Shown here piece by piece: positions 1 to 5,408 of a stretch of 14,460 bases of DNA. The notes beneath the pieces were generated by a model, which did not search any database, was not told the DNA's origin, and saw nothing but the letters and a program-made list of their open reading frames with translations. Source of the DNA: Candidatus Moranbacteria bacterium RIFCSPLOWO2_12_FULL_48_12 (lineage in GTDB: Bacteria > Patescibacteriota > Minisyncoccia > Moranbacterales > UBA1568). The DNA lies in the NCBI GenBank assembly GCA_001784735.1, contig MFSB01000055.1, positions 1-14,460 on the forward strand. The letters run 5' to 3'. The position numbers and the translations under genes are program-made. Each line of letters begins with the position of its first letter. Position 1 is the first letter of the stretch.

Positions 1-87
1 CGCATCATCCGCCCGAGCGCTCTCGCCTACACCAAAATCTGCCAGGAAAATGCCCTTGAGCTTCCGGATAGTGCTCCGGAAAATTAA
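1..87 (+). CDS. C-terminal tail of an unidentified protein (partial)
   Basis: An open frame enters from the left edge and ends at TAA 85-87. The 28 visible residues begin RIIRPSALAYTKICQ and end in an acidic tail, LPDSAPEN. Codons are rich in C at the third position, like the long genes further right, which supports this frame as coding. Too little is present to name a family. A second frame is also open here until about 181, but it runs across the hairpin at 91-118 and has less gene-like composition. Confidence 0.45.
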   Translation, partial: RIIRPSALAYTKICQENALELPDSAPEN

Positions 88-90
88 CAA

Positions 91-118
91 CGGGAGCCTT
101 TCCTCAAAAGGTCTCCCG
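91..118 (-). terminator. Hairpin, probable terminator between converging genes
   Basis: CGGGAG (91-96) pairs with CTCCCG (113-118), and CCTTT with AAAGG lies inside, giving a bulged stem of about 11 bp. Read on the minus strand it is followed by a moderately T-rich stretch (TTGTTAATTTT), so it best fits termination of the minus-strand gene ending at 150. On the plus strand no T run follows. The T tract is imperfect. Confidence 0.4.
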
Positions 119-149
119 CTCGTGTCGCGCGTCGCGCTGGACGCACTGG

Positions 150-626
150 TTACATACTCACCCGTTCCTCGTGGCGAGTGATAGATCTGTGATTGGCAAG
201 CGGCCGCTTGAACGTAATCGTGACCATCCTCCATTGATCGGAGAGGTGATATACGGGCCGCTTGTTTCTGCCCTTCCTCTCAAGGGTGAAGCCAGCAATA
301 CCGGCTTGCATCATTTCACCGATATCGATAGCAAGTAGGCCCAAGGGATAATCTATGCCGTACAGCTCATAGACGACGCGGCCAATGGCTCCCAGCCCGA
401 GTGGAACACCGTTCGCGACCTGCAGGCTTGCGATGATACGTTTGTGACGATTCTTCAAATCGATTCTCCTTGTGAAGATGAATGTGCCACCCATTTGGAT
501 AGCATTGCCAGTATGTAAAATCTCGCCTTGTTTGTCAATAAAAATATTATCCGCCCTTGCCCTTGATTTTCCCTCACTTTCTGCTAGACTACCCACGCAG
601 ATTGTTCTGCTTTTTTTATTCTTCAA
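150..626 (-). CDS. Hypothetical protein, 158 residues, TTG start
   Basis: I do not recognise this protein. It begins at TTG (624-626) with an AAAGG-like ribosome site about 9 nt upstream; no ATG lies in frame before residue 44, so the TTG start is plausible but not certain. The N-terminus is basic (MKNKKSRT). The middle is glycine-rich and hydrophobic (VPLGLGAIGRVVYELYG, then PLGLLAIDIGEMMQAGIAGF), but no segment is long enough to be a clear membrane helix. The C-terminus is rich in Arg, Lys and His. No catalytic motif is evident. It is transcribed away from the tRNA gene and faces the partial gene at the left edge, with a hairpin between. Function unknown; the reading frame is probably real because it is long and unbroken and ends next to a hairpin. 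Confidence 0.55.
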   Translation of the reverse strand: MKNKKSRTICVGSLAESEGKSRARADNIFIDKQGEILHTGNAIQMGGTFIFTRRIDLKNRHKRIIASLQVANGVPLGLGAIGRVVYELYGIDYPLGLLAIDIGEMMQAGIAGFTLERKGRNKRPVYHLSDQWRMVTITFKRPLANHRSITRHEERVSM

Positions 627-654
627 TCAATTTTGCCTTTTGATTTCTGCTATA

Positions 655-689
655 TTTTTTCATTTTGATTTTTCATTTTTGATATAAAT
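655..689. repeat. AT-rich tract with 7-nt period
   Basis: Units aligned every 7 nt from 662 (ATTTTGA, TTTTTCA, TTTTTGA, TATAAAT) form an AT-rich tract just before the tRNA gene. The 12-mer TTTGATTTTTCA recurs in the tract at 14096-14130. The tract may also carry promoter function, for the tRNA rightward or the 150-626 gene leftward, but no well-spaced -35/-10 pair stands out. Confidence 0.5.
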
Positions 690-691
690 AT

Positions 692-763
692 GGCCCCATC
701 GTCTATCGGCTAGGACAGCGGCTTTTCAAGCCGTTAAGAGGGGTTCGACTCCCCTTGGGGCTA
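692..763 (+). tRNA. tRNA-Glu (anticodon UUC)
   Basis: A complete cloverleaf of 72 nt can be folded. The acceptor arm pairs GGCCCCA (692-698) with TGGGGCT (756-762), with G1 opposite U72 as a wobble. The anticodon stem is 718-722 with 730-734, and loop TTTTCAA gives anticodon TTC at 725-727. The T arm AGGGG/CCCCT (739-743/751-755) encloses TTCGACT. The discriminator base is A763. CCA is not encoded (the next bases are CAA), so it must be added by a nucleotidyltransferase. It reads GAA and GAG codons. Confidence 0.95.
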
Positions 764-769
764 CAACGT

Positions 770-792
770 TTGCCTGAGTAGGCAATTTCTTT
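770..792 (+). terminator. Intrinsic terminator of tRNA-Glu
   Basis: TTGCCT (770-775) and AGGCAA (780-785) form a perfect 6-bp stem with a 4-nt loop, followed by TTTCTTT (786-792). It lies 6 nt after the tRNA discriminator base, as expected for a single-tRNA transcript. Confidence 0.7.
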
Positions 793-797
793 ATAGT
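770..797 (+). promoter_or_regulatory. Candidate promoter of the Shedu-like gene
   Basis: TTGCCT (770-775) and TATAGT (792-797) are separated by 16 nt and match sigma-70-type -35 and -10 boxes at 4/6 and 5/6. The predicted start near 804 leaves a leader of about 40 nt before ATG 845. The -35 box is also the left arm of the tRNA terminator, so the two signals overlap. Confidence 0.4.
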
Positions 798-844
798 TTG
801 GTATCTCTTTATTGCAACTAATAGGCCAGTCAAAAAACAAGCAG

Positions 845-2020
845 ATGCAATTTGAAGATTTTATTGAAGAGACAAGACTGTGGTGGGATAGGTATCTCAA
901 ATTTATTTATGACCAACAGCGGAAGGGAAACCTAGATTCACGGAGCGGTATTATTCTATATCCAAACATTCTCTTGGTAACTCGGGCAAAGGATTTTTTT
1001 GTAGCTGAATTAATTGGTGCCCAAAAGACATTTACTTCGCTTAAATTACTTCAACACAAGGAGAACTCAATATATCGGTATTTAAATCAATTTGATGATA
1101 GTGAACCAGATCCATTAATACGGCTTAATGGCACAGGCAATTCATTCAGGTTCCTGTGTCTTGCTCAAGAAGCAGACTTCAATGTTGTTAGAAGTCGTTT
1201 CCCTTTCATCGAGCTGTTTCCAACCAGGATCAATAGAGTTGGCGGAAAAGGAAGCGTCTTCTCCTTTGGTTCCGACTTCTCTTCTTGTAGCGTGGAGAAC
1301 TCAGTCCTTGTCAATAGGCGTGAGAACTTGTTTAGATGTAAGAATATTTTGGAACTTTTCATTGTGAAAAGCCCTATTTCCAGGAAAGAGCTATCTAAAC
1401 TCTTTGAACAACTGACAAATAGCGGCGAAGTCAAAGGAGTCCACACGGTTCCTTCTACAAGGGAGGAATCACTAATAATCAGTGGCCATCTGCAGAGTAT
1501 GTATCTCTTTCCGGGATTGAGAGAAACAACAATCGGTAAATTTATTAATACTCACCCGGAGGTTGTTAAGAAAGCTCTTAAGACGTCTCATTTTGAGTAT
1601 GAGCCGTATCTTGAGTGGCTAGAGCATGATGGAACTGTCAGTGATAAAGCAATCAACCCCGACTTAATCGTAAGACGTCCAGATGGATTATACGATATAT
1701 ACGATCTCAAGACTGCTCTATTGAGGAAGAAGTCTATTGTTAAGGGGCCAAAAAAAAGAAGACGGTTCATAGACTACGTTGAAGAAGGAGCTGCTCAGCT
1801 AGCAAACTATAGAGATTATTTCCAGTACACCAAAAATCAGCAACTAGCAAAAGATAAATACGGAATAGAGGTAAGTAATCCGAAGTTAATTTTGATTACT
1901 GGCAATTGGGACAATGTTAGTCCAAAAGAAATAGAAGAGGCGTGTAGGCGATACAATAAAATTAGCATTTTGGATTTTGACACTTTTACTCACTTGTTTA
2001 TTGGAGCCAATCAAAGCTAG
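845..2020 (+). CDS. Shedu-like (SduA, DUF4263) PD-(D/E)XK nuclease, candidate phage defence
   Basis: The 391-residue product resembles Shedu, a single-gene anti-phage system whose DUF4263 domain has a PD-(D/E)XK nuclease fold. The C-terminal third carries the signature: an E-rich helix with EYEPYLEWL near residue 253, NPDLIV with Asp273, then DIYDLK with Asp287 and Lys289 (the D-x-K metal site), then AAQLANYRDYF (Gln318, Tyr322) and the strand PKLILITG ending at Gly353. The first ~240 residues match nothing I can name; Shedu N-terminal regions vary. Length fits SduA (about 390). I chose ATG 845; an in-frame TTG at 812 would add 11 residues. Neither start has a good ribosome site. The gene is visibly more AT-rich than tsaD or valS and sits directly behind a tRNA gene, both consistent with horizontal gain. 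Another PD-(D/E)XK restriction-type nuclease is the main alternative. Confidence 0.68.
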   Translation: MQFEDFIEETRLWWDRYLKFIYDQQRKGNLDSRSGIILYPNILLVTRAKDFFVAELIGAQKTFTSLKLLQHKENSIYRYLNQFDDSEPDPLIRLNGTGNSFRFLCLAQEADFNVVRSRFPFIELFPTRINRVGGKGSVFSFGSDFSSCSVENSVLVNRRENLFRCKNILELFIVKSPISRKELSKLFEQLTNSGEVKGVHTVPSTREESLIISGHLQSMYLFPGLRETTIGKFINTHPEVVKKALKTSHFEYEPYLEWLEHDGTVSDKAINPDLIVRRPDGLYDIYDLKTALLRKKSIVKGPKKRRRFIDYVEEGAAQLANYRDYFQYTKNQQLAKDKYGIEVSNPKLILITGNWDNVSPKEIEEACRRYNKISILDFDTFTHLFIGANQS

Positions 2021-2060
2021 AACGACAAAGAGAAAGCTCTTCTTGAAACTCACTACGACA

Positions 2061-2089
2061 TTGACACATTGCTCCTTCAAAACTAGTAT
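2061..2089 (+). promoter_or_regulatory. Sigma-70-type promoter for the gtrA-like gene
   Basis: A perfect -35 box TTGACA (2061-2066) is followed after 17 nt by TAGTAT (2084-2089, 4/6). Transcription would start near 2096, leaving about 40 nt of leader with a strong ribosome site before ATG 2138. The gene therefore need not depend on the upstream nuclease promoter. Confidence 0.6.
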
Positions 2090-2137
2090 TAAGTATTGGC
2101 TTTTTAACAACACTTTCTATATCAAAAAGGAGGGGAA

Positions 2138-2536
2138 ATGCGACAATCGTTGCTCAACAAAGGCGGGCGCTATTTCCGCTTTCTGATCGCTGGCGGTATC
2201 GGCATCTCTCTATACCAAGCTTTGCTCATCGGACTGACAGAACATGGCGTATGGTATGTCCTTTCGGCTGCCATCGCGTTTTTTCTTTACCTCTGTCTCA
2301 GCTTCCCTTTGCAGAAGTACTGGGTATTCCGGAACAAAGACAAGAAGTATGTCAAAAAACAGCTCATCCAATTCGTGTTCTTCGCAACTCTTGGTTGGGT
2401 CGTGAACACGTACTTATTGTGGACACTAGTAGAAGATTACCACTACTGGTACTTACCGGTAACGCTGACACTCACGACGATTTCTGCATTCCTCGCCATC
2501 ATCATATTCACGTACATCTTCCGCCATCGAACCTAG
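2138..2536 (+). CDS. GtrA-like four-helix membrane protein
   Basis: The product has 132 residues and the GtrA family pattern: an N-terminal RYFRFLIAGG leading into helix 1 (about 13-33), helix 2 (39-57), the FPLQKYWVF motif after it (56-64), a basic loop, helix 3 (75-98) and helix 4 (104-128). GtrA-family proteins act in the inner membrane in cell-surface polysaccharide synthesis, often proposed to move undecaprenyl-phosphate-linked sugars. The start is firm: AAGGAGG (2127-2133) lies just before ATG 2138. It has its own promoter and converges on the asparaginase gene. No glycosyltransferase partner lies next to it, so the substrate cannot be guessed. Confidence 0.8.
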   Translation: MRQSLLNKGGRYFRFLIAGGIGISLYQALLIGLTEHGVWYVLSAAIAFFLYLCLSFPLQKYWVFRNKDKKYVKKQLIQFVFFATLGWVVNTYLLWTLVEDYHYWYLPVTLTLTTISAFLAIIIFTYIFRHRT

Positions 2537-2576
2537 CTCATCGTGCATGTCACGCTGAGCTTCGTTTTATGAATCT

Positions 2577-2674
2577 CCCACGAGCTTACGCTCGGGGTTT
2601 CATGCCCTTCGAGCTTCGCTCGCCAAGCTGGGGCTTGGGATCCCTCCATCCCACGAGCTTACGCTTGGGGATTT
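2577..2674. repeat. Cluster of short hairpin repeats
   Basis: Two direct copies of a 24-nt unit (2577-2600 and 2650-2673, two differences) each contain a stem built on CGAGC and GCTCG or GCTTG. Between them lie GAGCTTCGCTCG (2611-2622), which recurs inside tsaD at 5508-5519, and a perfect CCAAGC/GCTTGG hairpin (2623-2638). The cluster fills most of the spacer between the converging gtrA-like and asparaginase genes. The first hairpin is followed by TTT and might weakly terminate gtrA. Confidence 0.6.
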
Positions 2675-2684
2675 GTAAGGGCTG

Positions 2685-2733
2685 TTAAAATAAAAACCCA
2701 TCAACCGAGACCTTTCTCTCAATAGTTGATGGG
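2685..2733 (-). terminator. Intrinsic terminator of the asparaginase gene
   Basis: CCCATCAAC (2697-2705) and GTTGATGGG (2725-2733) form a perfect 9-bp stem, with an inner GAGA/TCTC pairing in the loop. On the minus strand the stem is followed by TTTTTATTTT. This is a classic terminator placed about 50 nt after the stop codon of the minus-strand gene ending at 2780. Confidence 0.8.
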
Positions 2734-2779
2734 CGTAAGCTTCTTTGCATTCTCACAAAAGCAGTATGGATTTTTGCTC

Positions 2780-3994
2780 TTATATCAAATCATTTCCGCC
2801 GTCCACTTCCATGAGGTTGCGAAACTTGTCGTAATCCACGCTCTCAGTTGCCCGGTCCCAGGCTCGCTCCAACATCACCATGCACTTGATCTGGAGAAGC
2901 GCACCGGTGACATTGCCGCCGGAAATAGCGTTACCGTCGCCTTCTTTCCGCGAAACAGCCCTGGCGCCACTAAGATAAGGACTGTCCACGACGCCATCCA
3001 TCATAGGACTTCCCAACACGATGGGTATCCCCTCCTTGAAAAGTTGCCACAGGCAGTCGATATGAGTCAGTTCGGCTTCAATAATCCCCTCGTCGCGCAC
3101 GTTGCCCGCCCCGAACGTGATAAGGAGCACAACACTGCAGTTCGGATCATGGGCATCGTAGAGGAGCGATTCCGACGGCATTGCGGGACTGATAAGAACC
3201 GGCTTGACTCCTTCGCGAAAATGTGGACGATACGTCAAACGAGCCGAGTTGATATACGGAACGCGCCGGGCAGCATGGCTGTATATTCGCAACTCGCTGT
3301 CGAAGTGCCCCACAAAGAATTCTTGGGGGCATGTGAAAGCCTTGCGTCGTTTATCCTGGATTTTGTGAACATGGGCGCCATCCATAAGCTCGTCCCCGAA
3401 TACCAGAAAAGTTCCACTTAGATCTGATGCCGCTGCCATAATGGCAAAATACAAGTTGTTTGTGGCATCATCGCCGAGTTCTATCATGGGAACTTGAGAT
3501 CCCGTCGCCACGATCGGCTTTCCGATGTTGGGAAACATGAAGTACTGAGCGGCTGTCAAAAAGGCCATGGTATCCGTACCGCCGCAAATGACAAAGCCAG
3601 TTGCCATATCATACAAAAGCTTGATGACATTGCCGATAGAAACCCAATGAACCCAGCGTCCATTAGTAGAGTCGATAGCCTTCTTGTACACCGGTATCCA
3701 GACTACCTGGACTTTTTTTTCTAGACCCTTCATCGTGAGAGGTTCCAGAAGTTTCTCTGCATCATTGGCAGGACCGTATACCCTTTTTTCGAAGTCCCCT
3801 TGGGTTTCGGTCATGCCGATCGTGCCGCCATAATAGAGGACGAACACCAATGGCAAGCTTTTGTTAAGCTTGGCCAAATGATCCAGGACCGTAGAGGGCA
3901 AGTCATCCATCGAGGCGTAAGGGAGAACTGCAGCTTTTTGTAAAGCATGCCGTTCGCTTTTGGTCAGAATTTTTTTGGTCGAAGTATTCTCCAT
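2780..3994 (-). CDS. Asparaginase/glutaminase-family amidohydrolase
   Basis: The 404-residue product belongs to the asparaginase family that hydrolyses L-asparagine (or glutamine) to the acid plus ammonia. The first threonine motif YYGGTIGM holds Thr58. The second motif reads CGGTDTM with Thr140 and Asp141; the usual HGTDT histidine position is Gly here. ATGSQVPM (163-170) and the lysine region HVHKI (Lys211) follow, and FGAGN (294-298) lies in the C-terminal domain. About 45 residues precede the first motif, more than in bacterial AnsA or AnsB. This extension is not hydrophobic, so there is no signal peptide and the enzyme is probably cytoplasmic. The start is secure: GGAGG at 4002-4006, 7 nt before ATG. 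It has its own promoter, a palindrome in its leader and its own terminator, so it is a single-gene unit. A GatD-like role cannot be excluded, but no GatE lies nearby. Confidence 0.8.
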   Translation of the reverse strand: MENTSTKKILTKSERHALQKAAVLPYASMDDLPSTVLDHLAKLNKSLPLVFVLYYGGTIGMTETQGDFEKRVYGPANDAEKLLEPLTMKGLEKKVQVVWIPVYKKAIDSTNGRWVHWVSIGNVIKLLYDMATGFVICGGTDTMAFLTAAQYFMFPNIGKPIVATGSQVPMIELGDDATNNLYFAIMAAASDLSGTFLVFGDELMDGAHVHKIQDKRRKAFTCPQEFFVGHFDSELRIYSHAARRVPYINSARLTYRPHFREGVKPVLISPAMPSESLLYDAHDPNCSVVLLITFGAGNVRDEGIIEAELTHIDCLWQLFKEGIPIVLGSPMMDGVVDSPYLSGARAVSRKEGDGNAISGGNVTGALLQIKCMVMLERAWDRATESVDYDKFRNLMEVDGGNDLI

Positions 3995-4031
3995 TTTATT
4001 GCCTCCGAGAGACTAAAATTCATTCGTGAAA

Positions 4032-4046
4032 CCTGAATAATTCAGG
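4032..4046. promoter_or_regulatory. Palindrome in the asparaginase leader, possible operator
   Basis: CCTGAAT and ATTCAGG surround a single A, a perfect 15-nt inverted repeat. It lies about 20-35 nt downstream of the predicted transcription start of the asparaginase gene. It could be a repressor site or a small RNA hairpin. Confidence 0.4.
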
Positions 4047-4073
4047 GCCTATTCAATTGGGAAAGAACTGGCA

Positions 4074-4102
4074 AGAATACCCTATTTTGGCGAAAACGTC
4101 AA
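4074..4102 (-). promoter_or_regulatory. Promoter of the asparaginase gene
   Basis: On the minus strand TTGACG (4102-4097, 5/6) is followed after exactly 17 nt by TATTCT (4079-4074, 4/6). Transcription would start near 4067, giving a leader of about 70 nt that contains the palindrome at 4032-4046 and the GGAGG ribosome site. Confidence 0.6.
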
Positions 4103-4131
4103 ATCGACACCGGGTATAGGTTTCGAAGATT

Positions 4132-4641
4132 GTGTGTTATCCTATCGGTAAAGATTTAACTTTTCCATATATGCCAGGATACTCACCGGATAGAGCGGAT
4201 GTCGAAGCGTTCGGCAAAGCTCGAGAAGCTGCTTTAGTCGAAGATGTATTGAGAAGCGCTACAGAAGAAGAATATCGGAACCTTTCCGTAAAAGAATCAC
4301 CGAAAACGTATCCTCAAAGAGACTTCATCGGGAAAAATTTTTCAGGAAAACTGGGTGGTCATGATGTGGAAATTTTCTCTAGCGGAGGCTATGATCGTAC
4401 TCTCAGAATTGACGGTATACTCATTCATTCACGGCATGCGATAGATGAAACCAAAACAGTCACCAAACCGTCTGCAGATGAGAGCATTGTCAATGAGTTT
4501 TTTGATCATTTTGCCCGTACACAAGAAAAACTGCTGAGAGAGAGTGCAAGAGGTATGATAATGGGTAAGACAAAAAGACAGCGTTTCCCAAAAAAAATGG
4601 GTGGAACAAGAAAACTGATTTCCCCAAAGAAAATGGGATAA
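4132..4641 (+). CDS. Hypothetical protein with lysine-rich C-terminal tail
   Basis: I do not recognise this 169-residue protein. It starts at GTG 4132 or, equally plausibly, at the in-frame ATG 4171 (156 residues, MPGYSPDRADVEAF). Neither has a Shine-Dalgarno sequence. The body is charged and soluble, with an acidic helix (about 23-50) and a possible beta region (about 72-105, including GGHDVEIFSSGGYDRTLRIDG). The tail (about 146-169) is strongly basic and repeats PKKMG twice, once at the very end. There are no membrane segments or catalytic motifs. It is divergent from the asparaginase gene and ends only 6 nt from the stop codon of the minus-strand sigma factor gene. Confidence 0.55.
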   Translation: MCYPIGKDLTFPYMPGYSPDRADVEAFGKAREAALVEDVLRSATEEEYRNLSVKESPKTYPQRDFIGKNFSGKLGGHDVEIFSSGGYDRTLRIDGILIHSRHAIDETKTVTKPSADESIVNEFFDHFARTQEKLLRESARGMIMGKTKRQRFPKKMGGTRKLISPKKMG

Positions 4642-4647
4642 TTTTAA

Positions 4648-5244
4648 TCACACACTGCGTTCACCCAGACTCTTGAAGAGCTGCTTCTTGGCTCGACTGA
4701 GCATACTGGCCACCGTGTTCCCGGGTTTCTTCAAAATCCGACTGATCTCGGCGTATGACTTATCCAAATAGTAGCGTAGCTGAAGTATCTCCCGATATTT
4801 TTTGGGAAGCGTGTTGAGCGCTCTTCTGACCGCGACACGCGCCTCATCCCTCATCCGCGCCTCTTCCGGTGTTTCACCCTCATCTCTGGCACTCGCCATC
4901 TCCTTGACACTGACAATATCTTCCCAGGCTACCAGATGACGATAGCTTTTTTTCTTGAGATAATTCACCGCCTCATTGTGAGCGATGCGATAAATCCAAG
5001 GAGAAAACTTCCGCCGCATATCGAAATCAGCCAAATGCTCGAACACTTTGATAAAAACATTCTGGAGCAGATCTTCGGCTTCATCGCTCGCGTCGATCAA
5101 ACGCCGCAGATATGCCGATAGTTTCTTCCGGTAACGAGCAACAATTTCTTCAAAATAACCTGGATCGACATGCCGTACCAAAGCCACCAATTCTTCATCG
5201 GTTACGTCCCTACCAACTTCCTTGGAATACTTGCGCTTTGTCAT
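4648..5244 (-). CDS. RNA polymerase sigma factor, sigma-70 family, ECF-like
   Basis: The 198-residue product has the two-domain layout of extracytoplasmic-function sigma factors. Sigma-2 spans about 30-99, with DEAEDLLQNVFIKVFEHL (54-71) contacting core polymerase and FSPWIYRIAHNEAVNYLKKK (80-99) reading the -10 element. Sigma-4 spans about 141-194, with LPKKYREILQLRYY and the helix-turn-helix YAEISRILKKPGNTVASMLSRAKKQL reading the -35 element. Sigma-1.1 and sigma-3 are absent. It would direct polymerase to an alternative set of promoters. No anti-sigma gene adjoins it; the neighbours are an unknown gene and divergent tsaD. ATG 5242-5244 has no Shine-Dalgarno and lies 17 nt after a TATACT box, so the mRNA leader may be very short. 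Confidence 0.88.
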   Translation of the reverse strand: MTKRKYSKEVGRDVTDEELVALVRHVDPGYFEEIVARYRKKLSAYLRRLIDASDEAEDLLQNVFIKVFEHLADFDMRRKFSPWIYRIAHNEAVNYLKKKSYRHLVAWEDIVSVKEMASARDEGETPEEARMRDEARVAVRRALNTLPKKYREILQLRYYLDKSYAEISRILKKPGNTVASMLSRAKKQLFKSLGERSV

Positions 5245-5261
5245 AGGCTTGATACAGTTAC

Positions 5262-5267
5262 AGTATA
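5262..5267 (-). promoter_or_regulatory. Candidate -10 box of the sigma factor gene
   Basis: On the minus strand TATACT (5267-5262) lies 17 nt before the ATG, which would give a leader of about 10 nt. No clear TTGACA-like -35 box sits 16-18 nt further upstream, so recognition may differ from the housekeeping type. Confidence 0.3.
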
Positions 5268-5349
5268 CTACTTAGGAAATATATGCCCAGAAGCAAAACC
5301 TTGACTAAGCTTCGGGAAACTTTAAGCATAAGACTGAATTGCCATCTAT

Positions 5350-5361
5350 CGACGGCCGTCG
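5350..5361. promoter_or_regulatory. GC-rich palindrome upstream of tsaD
   Basis: CGACGGCCGTCG is a perfect 12-bp palindrome, flanked by CCAT and ATGG that could extend a hairpin, about 50 nt before the tsaD start. It could be an operator or a leader hairpin in the spacer shared with the divergent sigma factor gene. A TTGACT at 5301-5306 is a possible tsaD -35 box, but its -10 is poor. Confidence 0.3.
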
Positions 5362-5408
5362 GCAAATGGTATCACTTGTTGTAATCATTTGAAATTTCAC
5401 TACCAGGT

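Noticed and set aside
692..2137. Integration site (att) at the tRNA-Glu 3' end
   Set aside because: No second copy of the tRNA 3' end was found downstream of the nuclease gene and no integrase is visible.
2251..2688. 145-codon frame overlapping the gtrA-like gene and the hairpin cluster
   Set aside because: It runs out of frame through a clear GtrA gene and then through palindromic repeats.
2726..3421. 231-codon open frame on the plus strand
   Set aside because: It lies wholly within the asparaginase gene on the opposite strand, has no family motif, and begins inside the terminator region.
4577..4650. CCC/GGG stems with A-runs as a terminator of the sigma factor gene
   Set aside because: The stems are only 3-4 bp and no proper T run follows on the minus strand; the bases are explained as coding for a Lys-rich tail.
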